Shown: positions 33,850-45,515 of the stretch, piece after piece
Numbering within the stretch: position 1 is the stretch's first letter
Layout of the letters: the number at the start of each line of letters is the position of its first letter
NCBI GenBank assembly: GCA_022059125.1
Contig: JAEUWY010000020.1
Span: 744,001 to 808,000, forward strand
Direction: 5' to 3'
Source of the DNA: Corynespora cassiicola
Taxonomy: Eukaryota > Ascomycota > Dothideomycetes > Pleosporales > Corynesporascaceae
DNA: 64,000 bases
Program-made: the position numbers and the translations under genes
Notes under the pieces: model-generated
What the model was told of the DNA's origin: nothing
The model's input: the letters and a program-made list of their open reading frames with translations, nothing else
The model's database searches: none

Positions 33850-34765
33850 CATGGTAGCATGTTGGTGGCCACTTTTTTCTTTAGCGATGATACCTTTTCG
33901 GATGGATGTGGCGTAAACGGCCGCCCAAAAGGATTGCCCTTGTGCTCTAGCATTCATGACTAGCGGTTTTTTGCGCAACTAGAAGCGTTTTCTGCCACTC
34001 GCACTTGACCAAGACACCCACTAGTGGAAAATGAAAAGCACCACATTGTAAACCCTGCATTGGACAGCACCTACATAACGCAGGCCAGGAAAGCAGGCCT
34101 ATCAGTTAAATGTACTTTGTCGCACTCATCTTATTATGCACATATATCTGGTCACTGGCATCTGCGTCAATCGAATGAGTTGTACTTAATAGACATGTTC
34201 TGTGTTCCAGCCCGGCGTGCGCGAGAAGTACGTCAAACCACTGTCCAGACGGAGGCAAGCGGATAGGTACACGTGACAGAGATCTAGACCGGTGAAGCAA
34301 AACAAGTTGCCCTCCGTCACGGCAATATGGCAGTTCCCAGTTAGAGCGAAAGATGCGCTCTATAATTATCCCCACCTCGGCAGTATCATCCTTGGGTGCA
34401 TGCGCGGCGGAAATGCGCCGGTGGTTCAGGGTTTAATTTACATTTTCAATACAAGATCCCCGTCCAGCTGAATACGTTCAGACCAACCACTGCAGACGCA
34501 AAGTGTCCTACCCTGCCCTACCTCCCTAGAGAGTGGTCAGCCAAGACAAACGCTGCCCGGCGGCCAAAGCGATCGCTGTCTTGTGCACGACACTCAGGCA
34601 ACGAAGCCCGATTGCGACCAGAAATCTGCGAAGAGTCGCCTTGCCGTCATGCATAATTCTCAAACTCCTCCATTCCTTGTGAAAGCCACATCGTTTTTTC
34701 CAGGTCCCGTAGTATTTCCTGTTTCGCACTGATCTCGCGTTCGACCGGACGACTGCCCCGCGTCA
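33850..34765. other. intergenic (0.9 kb), no gene seen
   Basis: This lies between the permease stop and the start of the 1115-residue protein, both rightward. No repeat or coding signal that I can support. Confidence 0.55.
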
Positions 34766-37700
34766 ATGTCCCTCCAATACAAAAACTTAGCGGAAGTCTG
34801 GCAGCACCTCCAAGGACGACACGACATCGCAAACATCTTGCGCGAGGTCATTGGCCAGCACTCCGTCGAAAACACGCTCCAGGATGAGGAAACCTGCACA
34901 GAAGAGTCGGTGCGCACGATCTGTTGGATCAAGACTATATTGGACCTACAACGATGTTATCTGTCTGGAATCTCAAACGTCTCGGAGTGCCCGCCATATG
35001 TTCTACCATGCTTGTTGCCATCGGAATTGATATTTTCGACGATACTGTACCTCATTAGTGTCAAAACGAGGCTGTTCTCCAGCCAGACCACGCTCATGAC
35101 CAAGGAGTTCACGAGGCCGCGACGCATACTGGCGCAAACGATCTTGAGCGGGCTGCGACTATTACTTATCAGGAAGGAGCAACTATCCATACGAGAGAAG
35201 AGAAAGCTACGTGTAGCTATCAACGCTTCATGGCAGAATGATCGTCTTCATGGGGTGGAGCGCTTTATTGTGTCTGACATCTTTGCGGCTGTATTAGACA
35301 TGTTGAACGACGACCCATCACGTGAAGACCCTTACGCCAACGAACGACTCAATGCCAGGCTTCCCACATATGCCTCGGGACTGTATCCGTTGGATATCAG
35401 ACCAGAAACATTTGTCACATCATTAATAATTGGGACAATGGAAGAAGACTGGATTGATGCATACTGGGTGCTCTACGACTTGCTTTGGGCAGTTGAATGT
35501 GCTATTACCCAGCGGTGTGTCGACCTCCGTCGACACACTGGCGTGCTCGGCTCTGATCAAATCGAAGCCGACACGGACGAGATTCTTGAACAACTATATC
35601 AGACAAGAACGAGTCTGATAATATCCATGTTCCATATCACTGGGCCTATGACGCCACCCCCCTCCCTCCTCGATTCCTTGGCCGTAACATTGCTTGACTG
35701 GAATGAAGACATAGACCATTTTCTTTCGCGCCAGGATTCGGTCATCCAACAACGTTCACTCCCTCGGGCAGTTCCTCGTAATCAAAGCTATGGAAAGAAC
35801 GTCTTGGAGCTGAGCCCTTACTTTGAAGCTGCAGCAGCAAGTTTTATCGTGTGGCTCTCCGGAAGAAAATCAGGCTACGAACAATTTTCCATCCGGAGAA
35901 TGGGTCTGACCTCCAATGACCTTCGAGAAACTGTAAAAGACTGGGTGACAAGGACTGCATCTTCGAACAAAGACACACTCTCTAAAGAAGTCGAAGGCTC
36001 ATACATGCCTGTCTACATTGTCGACTGTCCAAAGCTACATGTAGTGCCGAAGAAGTACCTGGAGTATAAATTGCGCTGGTGCGATAAATGGGCATTTGAA
36101 AGCATTGTGGAGAACTCGCCGATTTGTAACTGGAAGGAAGGTATCCCATGCCCCAGTTGTACAGATGAGAAGATCAAGTGCGCGCGTCTCATAGAGCCCC
36201 TCCAACATCTAGCAACTGCTCTTGAGAATCTTCAGGGTGATGACTACAGCATTAGTCAGTACTCAGCAGGTGAATCTGAATCGTATGATGCTACGTCGGC
36301 ATCTGCAATATCTCGCTCCGCTTCAGATACAGGAAGCATGGGGAGAAGCCTTCCATCTCAGTCAACAATGAACATTAGCCTCCCAAGCAATATCTCACGA
36401 CAAAGCGGAGATTCCGAAAAGCCATTGCAGTCATCAACAAACCCCCCAGGATATGCGGAATCGCCTGTCAGTCCTGGAACATATAACCCTTTGGTTCAGC
36501 GCTCTCATTCATACGCTTCATATCTAGACTCTCCAGTCAGCCCATTGAACGAGTCGCTCAACATTCCAATACCGATGGCAGTTGGATCCAGGTTATCGGT
36601 GGACCTACCAATTCCTGTCAACACCCCTCTACCCGATCTCATCCCAGAGAGCATTCCTGAAAACACATCGATATCGGCCCCTTCAGACATATCCAGCGTG
36701 AGGATCAAGACCCCTTCCACAGAGTCGATGTGGAGTGGATCTAGCATATCGAAACTCAAGTCTACAAGCCGAACAGTCAGAATTGCAAACTCAATAAGGC
36801 GGAAACCAACAGCAAAAGAACGGGAGAAGGAAAAAGAAAAGACGAAGGACACCTTTCCGCTACCGAAAGACCCAAAATTTGTCTTCTCTACTTCGGGGTA
36901 TTCGCTACTTCTCTGGGGCAAAGGCACAAATAATCTCATTCGATTTGATATACCGAGCAACGACGCTTCATCAATACAAGGATGTAGATACGAGATTCCG
37001 AATATAGAGGCTGCGGCCTGCGGCAATCACAAATGTGCAGTCATAGCAGGAACTGGAACTCTCAAGCGTAGGCTTGTCATATACGATGGAATCAACTTGA
37101 ATTCGGAGTATGAGACTGAAATTGAGATTTCAGGCCGCTTGGGAGAGACCTGTGTCGCTGTGTCTAGGAACGATAAATATGTGGCGACATCCTTGAACAA
37201 TCAGATCCACCTGTACAACCTCGAAAACGGCCTTAAATCAGTGGCCTTCCATCATCAGATACACGTTTATGAACTCCGAGGAGGTACCTCCCATCGTCGA
37301 ACGATTTCTGTGGGGAGAACCACAAGCGACGACACAGTCACAGAACCAAGGACAGAGAGCGGCTGGTTTGGATCGCAAGCAAAAGGATTAAGCTCAAGAG
37401 AAGTTGCGGAGGAACAACGGCTGCAGACAGCTATCATCTCGAGGAAGTTGTATTTTTCCACCGACAGCAAGCGTCTCGTGGTCGCAAGCCAGCTGGGCGA
37501 CCATTGTGTATACGTGGACGTCTGGGATTGCACACGAGAACCCGTCAGTACAATATCTGAACACTCAAGGTCCTTCAAGCTACCCCCATGGACCCTCAAC
37601 GACGGGGATCTGACTGGCGTTTTCTATGATTCTGCCCGACGAGCTGCATTAGTCACTGCCTTCCTCGGAAAAGAATATCCAGTCTTGATTCCCTTTCCCG

Positions 37701-38113
37701 GCTATGACACCCTTCAAAACGAAACATACAGCACCAAGATTGTGCATGCGGCGCAATCTCCCTCAGGCTCGACGTTTGTTGTCGCCAATTCCATGACAGA
37801 GATGATCCAATTTGAATTCACGGCCAAGGGAACTCTTTCTCCACGAAAACTCAAGAAAACCCCGTCCAAGATAAGCAACAGCGTTTTCAAGCCCGAGGCC
37901 ATTGCGTTGGCGATGCCATTGGAAAACTGTCTGCAATGCTTCTGGATCAAGGATGGGAAGTGCATGCTAAGGAGTGTCAAGATTGGCGCGGGAGAAACCT
38001 TCAGAGACTACGACATTCGCCCTCACTACGATCGATTGATGAGTATACGAGAAAGAGCAATTATTGCGCGCGCGCCCTCACTACACATACCAGAATTGGA
38101 CGCCAGCGCATAG
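34766..38113 (+). CDS. large intronless hypothetical protein (1115 aa) with Cys cluster and propeller-like C-terminus
   Basis: One uninterrupted frame of 1115 codons, unusual in this intron-rich window. I do not recognise the family. Residues 1-450 are mostly helical (VWQHLQGRHDIANILREVIG; DWIDAYWVLYDLLWAVECAI). A compact Cys-rich patch lies at about 453-472 (CNWKEGIPCPSCTDEKIKC), possibly zinc-binding. Residues about 490-700 are a Ser/Pro linker with several SP sites (SPVSPGTYNPL, LDSPVSPLNES) and then a basic stretch (KPTAKEREKEKEKTKD). Residues about 705-1090 carry repeated short beta-like segments (YSLLLWGKGTNNLIRFDI; CVAVSRNDKYVATSLNNQIH; FSTDSKRLVVASQLGDHCVY) like a degenerate WD40-type propeller. 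No membrane helix or signal peptide is evident. Codon use looks ordinary, so recent transfer is not indicated. A scaffold or signalling role is a guess. Confidence 0.9.
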   Translation: MSLQYKNLAEVWQHLQGRHDIANILREVIGQHSVENTLQDEETCTEESVRTICWIKTILDLQRCYLSGISNVSECPPYVLPCLLPSELIFSTILYLISVKTRLFSSQTTLMTKEFTRPRRILAQTILSGLRLLLIRKEQLSIREKRKLRVAINASWQNDRLHGVERFIVSDIFAAVLDMLNDDPSREDPYANERLNARLPTYASGLYPLDIRPETFVTSLIIGTMEEDWIDAYWVLYDLLWAVECAITQRCVDLRRHTGVLGSDQIEADTDEILEQLYQTRTSLIISMFHITGPMTPPPSLLDSLAVTLLDWNEDIDHFLSRQDSVIQQRSLPRAVPRNQSYGKNVLELSPYFEAAAASFIVWLSGRKSGYEQFSIRRMGLTSNDLRETVKDWVTRTASSNKDTLSKEVEGSYMPVYIVDCPKLHVVPKKYLEYKLRWCDKWAFESIVENSPICNWKEGIPCPSCTDEKIKCARLIEPLQHLATALENLQGDDYSISQYSAGESESYDATSASAISRSASDTGSMGRSLPSQSTMNISLPSNISRQSGDSEKPLQSSTNPPGYAESPVSPGTYNPLVQRSHSYASYLDSPVSPLNESLNIPIPMAVGSRLSVDLPIPVNTPLPDLIPESIPENTSISAPSDISSVRIKTPSTESMWSGSSISKLKSTSRTVRIANSIRRKPTAKEREKEKEKTKDTFPLPKDPKFVFSTSGYSLLLWGKGTNNLIRFDIPSNDASSIQGCRYEIPNIEAAACGNHKCAVIAGTGTLKRRLVIYDGINLNSEYETEIEISGRLGETCVAVSRNDKYVATSLNNQIHLYNLENGLKSVAFHHQIHVYELRGGTSHRRTISVGRTTSDDTVTEPRTESGWFGSQAKGLSSREVAEEQRLQTAIISRKLYFSTDSKRLVVASQLGDHCVYVDVWDCTREPVSTISEHSRSFKLPPWTLNDGDLTGVFYDSARRAALVTAFLGKEYPVLIPFPGYDTLQNETYSTKIVHAAQSPSGSTFVVANSMTEMIQFEFTAKGTLSPRKLKKTPSKISNSVFKPEAIALAMPLENCLQCFWIKDGKCMLRSVKIGAGETFRDYDIRPHYDRLMSIRERAIIARAPSLHIPELDASA

Positions 38114-40943
38114 AAGCAGCAACAACCCAGCTGCGACACTATAGAATCCCTGGGTTCAATTTCGCATTCTTTTCGTCCTCTTAATCAGGCCACACTCTTG
38201 ACTGATATTAAGTGTGGCGGTAGCTGCCGGACGCCATGCGCCTCTTTTTGAATTCACGCCACGACCGTTGAGCTACAAGATGCCGAATACGATCATGTGG
38301 CGGCTGATTAGCAAGTATTGCGGCTGTGGTGGTTTAGCACCAACCTCGTATTGAGTGTACCCTCAGGGCCCGGGGATTCGGAAGAGATACTTTACAATAG
38401 ACCAGCCACCAACTTTGCATGAAACGGACGATGGGCAAGAGCGCAGGAAGCATCGGGGCACAAGGAATAAGTGCCGCGTATGGATAATTGGATGAATTCT
38501 GGTAATTGGGATCGCCACGGATATGTGCGTGCTTTTCTATGAGGAAGAGACATTCAAGGGTGCGCGAAGCCATACGGCGAGGGGTCTTCACGATGATCAC
38601 GATTACTTCTTTCTTTTGCTTTGCCGCTAGAGTTGTATGTACCCATCATAGCTTAGCATAGCGGTGGAGCGGCATTCCTAGGGTAGACCTTGATTGCTAT
38701 TCCATTTACCCTGCCACATGACCCCCTACGCTCTCCATTCACGAATTCCCAAAGTTGCTGCACCAGCCAGCTGTTCACACGGAGCCTATCCATGGATCAG
38801 GAGCTCCTAAAAATAAACCCTCTCCCAGCCCGCAACCAAGCAACGAGGCCAACAACCCAGCGAGCAGGCCTGCCATGTGATAGATGAGAACTCTATCTTG
38901 CCTTCTTCCTCCTTCCCCGAAGGCACACATTCCTAGCCGCCAATCTCCCGCATGAAGTAAACATTTCCAACCTCAACTTTGAGATTGTGACCCCACCCCG
39001 TCTCGCTTAGCCCTGCCACTATGATAGTGCGGAAACGGCAGGTAACTATGTAAGTCAGCTACACCTAGCCTCATGTCCGAGTCAAAGGACGGCCGCGCAG
39101 GACCAGCCAGTTGAAGATTCCGGGTCAGCGAGGATTTGCTGGCACAGCGGCGAATGTCTAGAAACAGCATGTCGGTTAGGAAGCTCTTGGGCTGCGAGTT
39201 CCAGAGCCTTGGGACGGGCGGACGGAATGGTGCCTGCGGCGTGGTGTGCATCCTTCGCAGTGGTTTCCGGAACGGGGAGACGGGCGCACGCTGGCGATAA
39301 GGTGGTTTTTGTATCGGCATGGCGAAAGGAATGGTCATGGTATGGCATAATGGGTCGGCGCTGTGGCGACCGTGCTTGGAGCTCTGCAAGCATCGTATCC
39401 CTTGCGCCTGTGCCACACAGGCATATGCACTGCCACTACCACACCCCATCCATCCATCCATATCCCGAATTCTGTACAGTTGGATGGTGTACTGGCCGTT
39501 GGGTACGAATGAGCAAGGTCGGCCGTGGAAATGCTCGCCATGTAACATGCGTACATATACGAGCTCCCGCAGCCACTGCATGGCCTCCCTGCCGTGTCCT
39601 GACAGCGGGCAACTGGTCCCGTGGGGTTGCAGCGCCATTTGAGGTGTGGTAGCTATTTTGGTACCGCGCCAGCGCGGTGTGGTATCACTTAGCAAGGCGT
39701 AGGAGGCTAATAACGACAGGCTTTGGGGTGCTCTATGGTTCAGAACTTGTTTTGGGGGCTTTTGGAACCAGTACCACATCACAGATGCGAACTTGTAGTC
39801 TAAGTCCAAATATATTCATGTAGCAACCACAGAAAAAATCGTCTTAACAATGGAAATCTAATGTTTGCCCTCGTTCACGCCCTCGCCGAAACTTACTTCA
39901 TGCGTACAAAACTGGGATCGCCATGTTGAGACAGCGGAACGGAACGTTTTACGTAGCGCTCGGTGCGGCTGGCTGTGTGGTACCTGCTGGCGGTCCGCAC
40001 TCTTCGTGTACCTGCGTGTTAACAAGAGGATGGCCGGCTCCGGGGAGTACGGGTTTTAGCAATCGGGGCCCAAAAGTAGGCGGATATGACGTAGCCGCAT
40101 ATAATGGCTTCATATCTATTATAACCATGTTGTTGGTCGGGGGTTGGCATACAGAGCCGGGGTAATAGTTACGGAGGCTGAAAGCTGAGGCATAGCTGCA
40201 TGTCAAAAGTAAGCTGATATGACGCCAGCACCACAGTGATGATAGGGGCGTCGTGACGACCCTTCTTGATAGACTCATGCAATCAAATTACCGGACATTC
40301 GTGGCTCTCAGTATATGATACGAAGAGAACATTGGTGGTAAGCACACTGTTGTCAATCAATTTCAAAGATCTTTGTATCATATTCCTATCCATAGCTCTG
40401 GAGGTAATGTTCGCAATGTTGTTTTCTGTTGGGTGTGACACAAGAAAAGAACAGCCCAACTGTGGTTTTACGGCTCAACAATCTCAACCGAATAGCGGAA
40501 TTAATGACTTTCGCAATGCGTAGTGATATTCTCTGCTTGATCCAACGAGCATGCTCGAATTTCGATATCTGAATCCGCTTGGATCATAATACTGACTTTC
40601 AAAGTCACGTCGACAGTACTACTGCGGAGAGCACCTCTGGAAAAAGCATTATGATGGATTCATGAATATTGTACAGACTAGTTCTGAATGCTAGTAAAAC
40701 CCAACTCCAATTATGGCCGAATCGGAGTGCCCGTCCCAATCGCAGAAACGCCTTGTACGCCACCGTGGGTGTATCGCGCCAGCACAGACCAGAAGTTAAG
40801 AGGCCATCATGATTGTCTTTTGTAAATCATCTCGCACGGCGTCGCCTGGTTGATGATGCCCAATACGGATCCTTTGGCGCAATAATTTCAGTCTCAATTT
40901 CAGAGCCTCCAGGCTTGTGGTCCAAACTGTCAGACTGACATTT
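38114..40943. other. convergent gene-poor region (2.8 kb)
   Basis: This lies between the ends of the 1115-residue protein gene and IWS1. A leftward frame at 38973-39809 (278 codons) has neither domain nor convincing composition. A 21-bp direct repeat lies at 40071-40091 and 40204-40224. The stretch from 40230 to 40800 is AT-rich. A decayed mobile element is possible, but no transposase or terminal repeats can be read. Confidence 0.5.
40071..40224 (+). repeat. 21-bp direct repeat, 133 bp apart
   Basis: Copies at 40071-40091 and 40204-40224 match at 19 of 21 positions (caaaagta-gc-gatatgacg). Flanking similarity (gccggctccggggagtacgg versus gccggggtaatagttacgg) hints at a longer decayed duplication. 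Confidence 0.5.
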
Positions 40944-42400
40944 CTAGCGTCCGCCACCACCTCCTCCTCTGCGAGCCTTGATTTTCTTGAGGATATCTTC
41001 GCCTCCACCTCCACCCTTCTGTCGGTTCTCGTTGAAAATGACGTTGCTCTTGGGGACCACAGTGTACGTGGTGGGGCCAGCCTCCATGCGGGCGCGTTGG
41101 TAGGCGCGAGGGACTTCCAAAGCCTTTGCGCGGGCAGCTGCAGCTGCAGCCGCCTGGCTATTTCCGGGCTGAGAGGGTCGAGAAGCTACCTTACTACATG
41201 GGAATGTTAGCAACACATAGTAGCGACAATGGGGGTTGAACATACGTTGGATCATAGTCTGCCTGAGCAAACTCCTTCTTGCGGTAGTCATCAGTACGCC
41301 TGAGAATGGGACGGGTCCAGTCAGTGAACAGACGTTCTGCTTGTCGCTTAATGGTCAATTCGGGGCGCTTGCTCTTAACATAGAACATGATTACTTTGCC
41401 AATGCCCGACGCGACAAGACTATCCTTGTTGATGGGGAGTTTTCCAAGAGCTGCAAACAGCTCTTTTTGGATGTCATATGCGGGAAGACTGCCATCACTC
41501 AGAGGTTCAAGGAAGAACCGTACCGCCTCGAGAAGGTTGATCTCAGGGTCGACGATGGAATCCTTGAGACTATTCCTGTTCAGCATAGAAACAACCTCAG
41601 GAAGGAGCTTGAGCTTGTGTCGAGCTGGTTCGCCTCGCTTGCGGCCCTCGTTGTCGGCTTCGGCGGCTTGGGCCATGCGACGGCGCAGATCTTCGATTTC
41701 TTGGTCGGCCATTTGGTCCAGATCGATATCACCCTTCTTGCGGCGGCGTGAGGAACCACCCTTGACAATCTGGTTGATGGACCTGTCGAGGGCTCGTTTG
41801 CGGCCTGTAGCTCTGTCAGTATGCGTGCGGAGCGGACGTGTAAAAGAGGAAATGCGTACGCTCTTCGGGAGTAAGGTTTTCGTCCGGATCCTCTTCAGGA
41901 CTTGCTGCTCTGACACGGCCCTCCTTCTTGGACCGTTTGCTCTTCCTCGCACCCGTATCCTCAACACCCTCGACCTCATCGTCCCTGGTCTTCTTGCGCC
42001 TAGGCCTATCAGCCTTCTTCTTTTTCCGCTTGAGTTGTTCGCCTTCGCCCTCGGTCCTCTTCCTCTTGTGGACACCGATCAGACCGACATTACTGTCGTC
42101 GATGACTTGCGCCGGACGCTCTTCAACGTTGATGTCGTCGGCGTCGAATTGGTCAAATTGCTGGTCGTCCAACTCGGATAGAACAGACTCGTTGTCGGAC
42201 AAGCCAGCTTCGATGTCGTCCTGATCAGGCATCTCGTCCTTGCTCTCGGTTACCTCCATATCCTGGTCGGGGTCGCCAATAGGCGGGTTCGGGGTGGCGT
42301 TCTCTTCATCGATCTCGGGGCGCAAAGGGTCGCCAGGGTCGTTGCCGGCCTCAGGGAGAGGCGACCGCGAATGCGATCTGTCGAACTGAGGGTCCTCCAT
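40944..42400 (-). CDS. iws1: transcription elongation factor IWS1/SPN1
   Basis: Three exons: 42400-41860, 41804-41246, 41193-40944; 449 residues. IWS1 (Spn1) binds Spt6 and travels with elongating RNA polymerase II. The first 180 residues are acidic and disordered (DPDQDMEVTESKDEMPDQDD) with basic nuclear-signal runs (KRKKKKADRPRRKKTR). The splice makes LTPEE-RRKRALDRSINQIVK, a conserved family block. The TFIIS N-terminal-like helical domain occupies about residues 245-345 (HKLKLLPEVVSMLNRNSLKD; EAVRFFLEPLSDGSLPAYDI; ASGIGKVIMFYVKSKRPELT; AERLFTDWTRPILRR). The tail is Ala-rich then Gly/Arg-rich (GGGGGEDILKKIKARRGG). It is transcribed head-to-head with PCF11. The ATG at 42400 is the only suitable Met upstream of the acidic region. 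Confidence 0.96.
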
Positions 42401-43284
42401 CGCGTTTTTTTCGCCGGTGGCTGAGCGCAGGTCGAACAGTGGGTGCACTCAGAGGTGAGGGGCTGCTCTTAAAAGGAGGGTATCGAAAGACGCGGAGGGG
42501 TTGTTGGGTAAGTCTGACGCTCAAAGAAAGGTCAACGCGATCGACAACCGCGGCGCTCGGCAGAACGTAACGCCGGGTCGCCCGGCTGCCGCGTCCGTAG
42601 CCTCAGACCCGCCAAGCTTAAAGGGACAACCCTCAGGACATCATCCATCGACCTGCATCCGCACTCACGACATCCGCAACCCCGCGCAACCCCCAGCGCA
42701 ACTCTTCCCCCCGCCCGCTAGACAATTCCCCCCCTTCGACTGCATCTCGACTAACTCTCGCTTGCGCGCCACAGCGTTGCTCACTCACCTTATCCTGTCA
42801 CCCGGCGCCCACTCACGGCTTCTTTCACGACCTCAGATACTTCGCGCTCCCACGGATAGTGGGCAGGCGTCTCTGAACGCGCAAGAGCTAGATACAGCAT
42901 CACGGTAGCAGTTAGACCGGCAGAAGCGCACGCAGTGCTCTCTCGGTGGCTTGGAGGTGGACCACTTTCACCGGGGTGGTGAGGCAGTTACAGGAGGAGA
43001 GCGAGTGTTGTCCCTGTTCTAGGCACCCTGGTGCACTTCTCGCTGCTCTTGCCCGGCGAGTCATAGCTAGCAACATCCACAAACTACTTTTCGTGTGTCT
43101 GCGAGGAAGCAGTTTATCCATCTTGTTCGTCTGACCCCTGGACGTCAGCCGTCACCGGTCTGGTCACCCTCGGCCGTCGAGCGAACAGATTCACCTTCAC
43201 CCTCACTGTCTACTGCGATTTCCCCACACATCTCTAACCCCAGCTCTACTCCCCCTCCCCACTACACAACATCGCTTGCCCATA
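42401..43284. promoter_or_regulatory. bidirectional promoter, IWS1 / PCF11 (884 bp)
   Basis: The start codons of IWS1 (leftward) and PCF11 (rightward) face away from each other across this spacer. It is C/T-rich on the + strand (42640-42830, 43200-43260), typical of fungal leaders. A 135-codon frame (42501-42908) has no supportable content. Confidence 0.55.
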
Positions 43285-45515
43285 ATGTCTCTACCCTCCG
43301 CTGAGGTCGCTGCCGACTTCAAAGACGCGCTACAGGACTTGAAGATCAATAGTAGACCAGAGATTAGCAACCTAACCATCATCGCCAAGGAGAACACAGA
43401 ACATGCGCAGGCCATCTCTCATGAGCTGGAGAACCACATCCGGACTGTAAGTAATTTTTGGGACTTGACATCGATCATGTGAACTTGGCATGGGCAATGA
43501 ACACTCGTGCACCCTTGCCGTCTGTGACACTAGCTAATTCTTGTAGACCCGACCCGAGTGGAAGCTACCCGCGTTGTACGTGCTCGACTCGATTGTGAAG
43601 AATGTGGGTACACCATATACGGTCTATTTGGGCCGCAACATGTATCGCACATTCATGGACGCCTACATGGTCATGGATCCTGGCTTCCGCAAAGCGATGG
43701 AAGGTTTACTGAAGACTTGGAAACAGCCAGTCCCAGAATCCATGGATCCTCGTCCAGTTTTCCCTGCCGAAGTCACGCGCGACATCGAGAACACCTTGAA
43801 TAGAATTCGTTCCATACACACCCAGGCTGGGCAACCAGCGCGACCTCCGGCACAGCATGGTCTACCTGCGCGTCCCGTAGCCAATCCCGCTTGGAGAAAC
43901 ACCCCCACTCCACCTCAGAATGGACCACGCTACGCGGCCCCGAATGATCCCAGGGTACGACAACAGTTGGGACAGTACAACTCGCCATCTACAACTCCTG
44001 TCCAATTCCCCCCTGGGTCATCTACACCTCAACCTGTCTCATCAACCGACTTGCAGAATCTTAAGAGTGAGGTGGCTAAGCTAATCACAACAACACAAAA
44101 CGCCTTTGCATACAATCCTGCGGATGTCGCCCTAAGGACAAAGCTCCAAGCCTTACTTCAACTCCAAAAGGTTCTGGAGACTCAGACACTACCCCCACAA
44201 CAATTGGAGGCTGTACGGAAGCAGATTGAAGCGTTATCCGCACCCCCTGCACCGGCACCTACGCCAGCATTTGCTCCTCCGCCTTCTGTGCCTCCGGTCA
44301 TCCCGTCGCCACAACAAGCACCACCTGCATTCGGATCGACACCTGCTCCATTGGATCTTGCAAAGATACTTGCCAGTGTCAATCCTGCTGCGTCTCCAGC
44401 TTCCACACCCACGCCAACCCCCAATCCACCTGCACCTTCTCTAGCAGAAATCCTGCGGCGGGTCTCCTCCCCTGCTCAATCATCATCGGTCCCGGCACCA
44501 ACACCATTCAATCTACCTCCCATGCCGCTGATCCCAGCTCCGCCAACCCCCAACCTAGGATCTATTCCACCGCCAGCACCAACCGGGACGCCTCTCAATC
44601 TTGCGCAAATTCTTGCTCAGTTCAATAAGCCCGGCTCTGTGCCCCCTGCCTCTCAGCCGACTCCTGTGCAGCCTCCACATGCAGCAGCCCCTGCACCTGG
44701 CAGCGCTGAGTGGCTGCTGAAAGCTTTACAGGGCTTCCCCACGAATGGCACACCAAGCAATGCAGGGCCACTGGGCTCCGAAGCCATGGTACGGCAACTT
44801 TCAGCACCCACAAACGTTATGAATGACATTGAACTCACCACGGCCTCGATGAAGAAGTATGCTTGCTTTGGCTTTTACAATAGACAACCCTGCTGACATT
44901 ACTAGGCCCCGTTTCCATTTAATTTCGAAGCTTTACGAAGCCTATCCCAACATCTGTGCGACATGTGGACGCCGCTTTGAGAGTACGCCAGAAGGCAGAG
45001 AGAAAAAGGCTCGCCATATGGACTGGCACTTCAAAGTCAAGGATCCTGAAGCGGCGAAACGCGGAGTTCACCGAAGTTGGTATATCAGTGAGAAGGTAAG
45101 TGGAAATGATTGGCTGTCCAAAGGCGAAGCCGCTGACACCATGTAGGAATGGATAGACTACCGTGAAGTCGACGAGGCTTCGCCAGAGCAAGCCGCAAAT
45201 GGAGCTTCAGGTGGCGCTGCCACAGTCAAAAAACAGGCCAAGGACAGATATGTGGCGGTCCCGCAGGATGCTGCTATTCTCCACGCTCCATGCCCTATCT
45301 GCCAGGAAAAGTTCGAAACACAGTGGCTTGTTGAGGCCAACGACTTTGTCTGGATGGATGCCATCCAGGTTGGCGGCAAGGTTTACCACGCGACATGCTG
45401 GGAAGAGTACAGCAAGGGTGCCGGCATTGTAACACCGGGCACACCTGACTCTGTGCTCGGCAAGCGCAAAGCTGAGGTTAGCTCTCCTCCCGGCAAGAAG
45501 ATCCGCGCATGCTGA
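43285..45515 (+). CDS. pcf11: mRNA cleavage and polyadenylation / termination factor PCF11
   Basis: Four exons: 43285-43446, 43547-44856, 44906-45095, 45147-45515; 676 residues. Pcf11 binds the Pol II C-terminal repeat and links 3'-end cleavage with termination. The CTD-interacting domain fills about residues 1-135 (VAADFKDALQDLKINSRPEI; NLTIIAKENTEHAQAISHEL; KLPALYVLDSIVKNVGTPYT). A long Pro/Ala/Thr-rich linker with a Gln/Leu helix (LRTKLQALLQLQKVLETQ) follows. The C-terminus has the two zinc-binding segments of the family: CATCGRRF...HMDWHF near residue 507, and CPICQEKF...HATCWEEY near residues 600-640, ending in a basic tail. The donor of intron 2 lies inside an open frame that would otherwise end at CFGFYNRQPC. 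It is head-to-head with IWS1. Confidence 0.96.

Noticed and set aside
38973..39809. Leftward 278-codon frame
   Set aside because: No recognisable segment, overlapping frames on the other strand of similar quality, and no splice partners.
42501..42908. Rightward 135-codon frame in the IWS1/PCF11 spacer
   Set aside because: C/T-rich leader DNA gives Pro/Ser-rich chance translation; no homology recognised.
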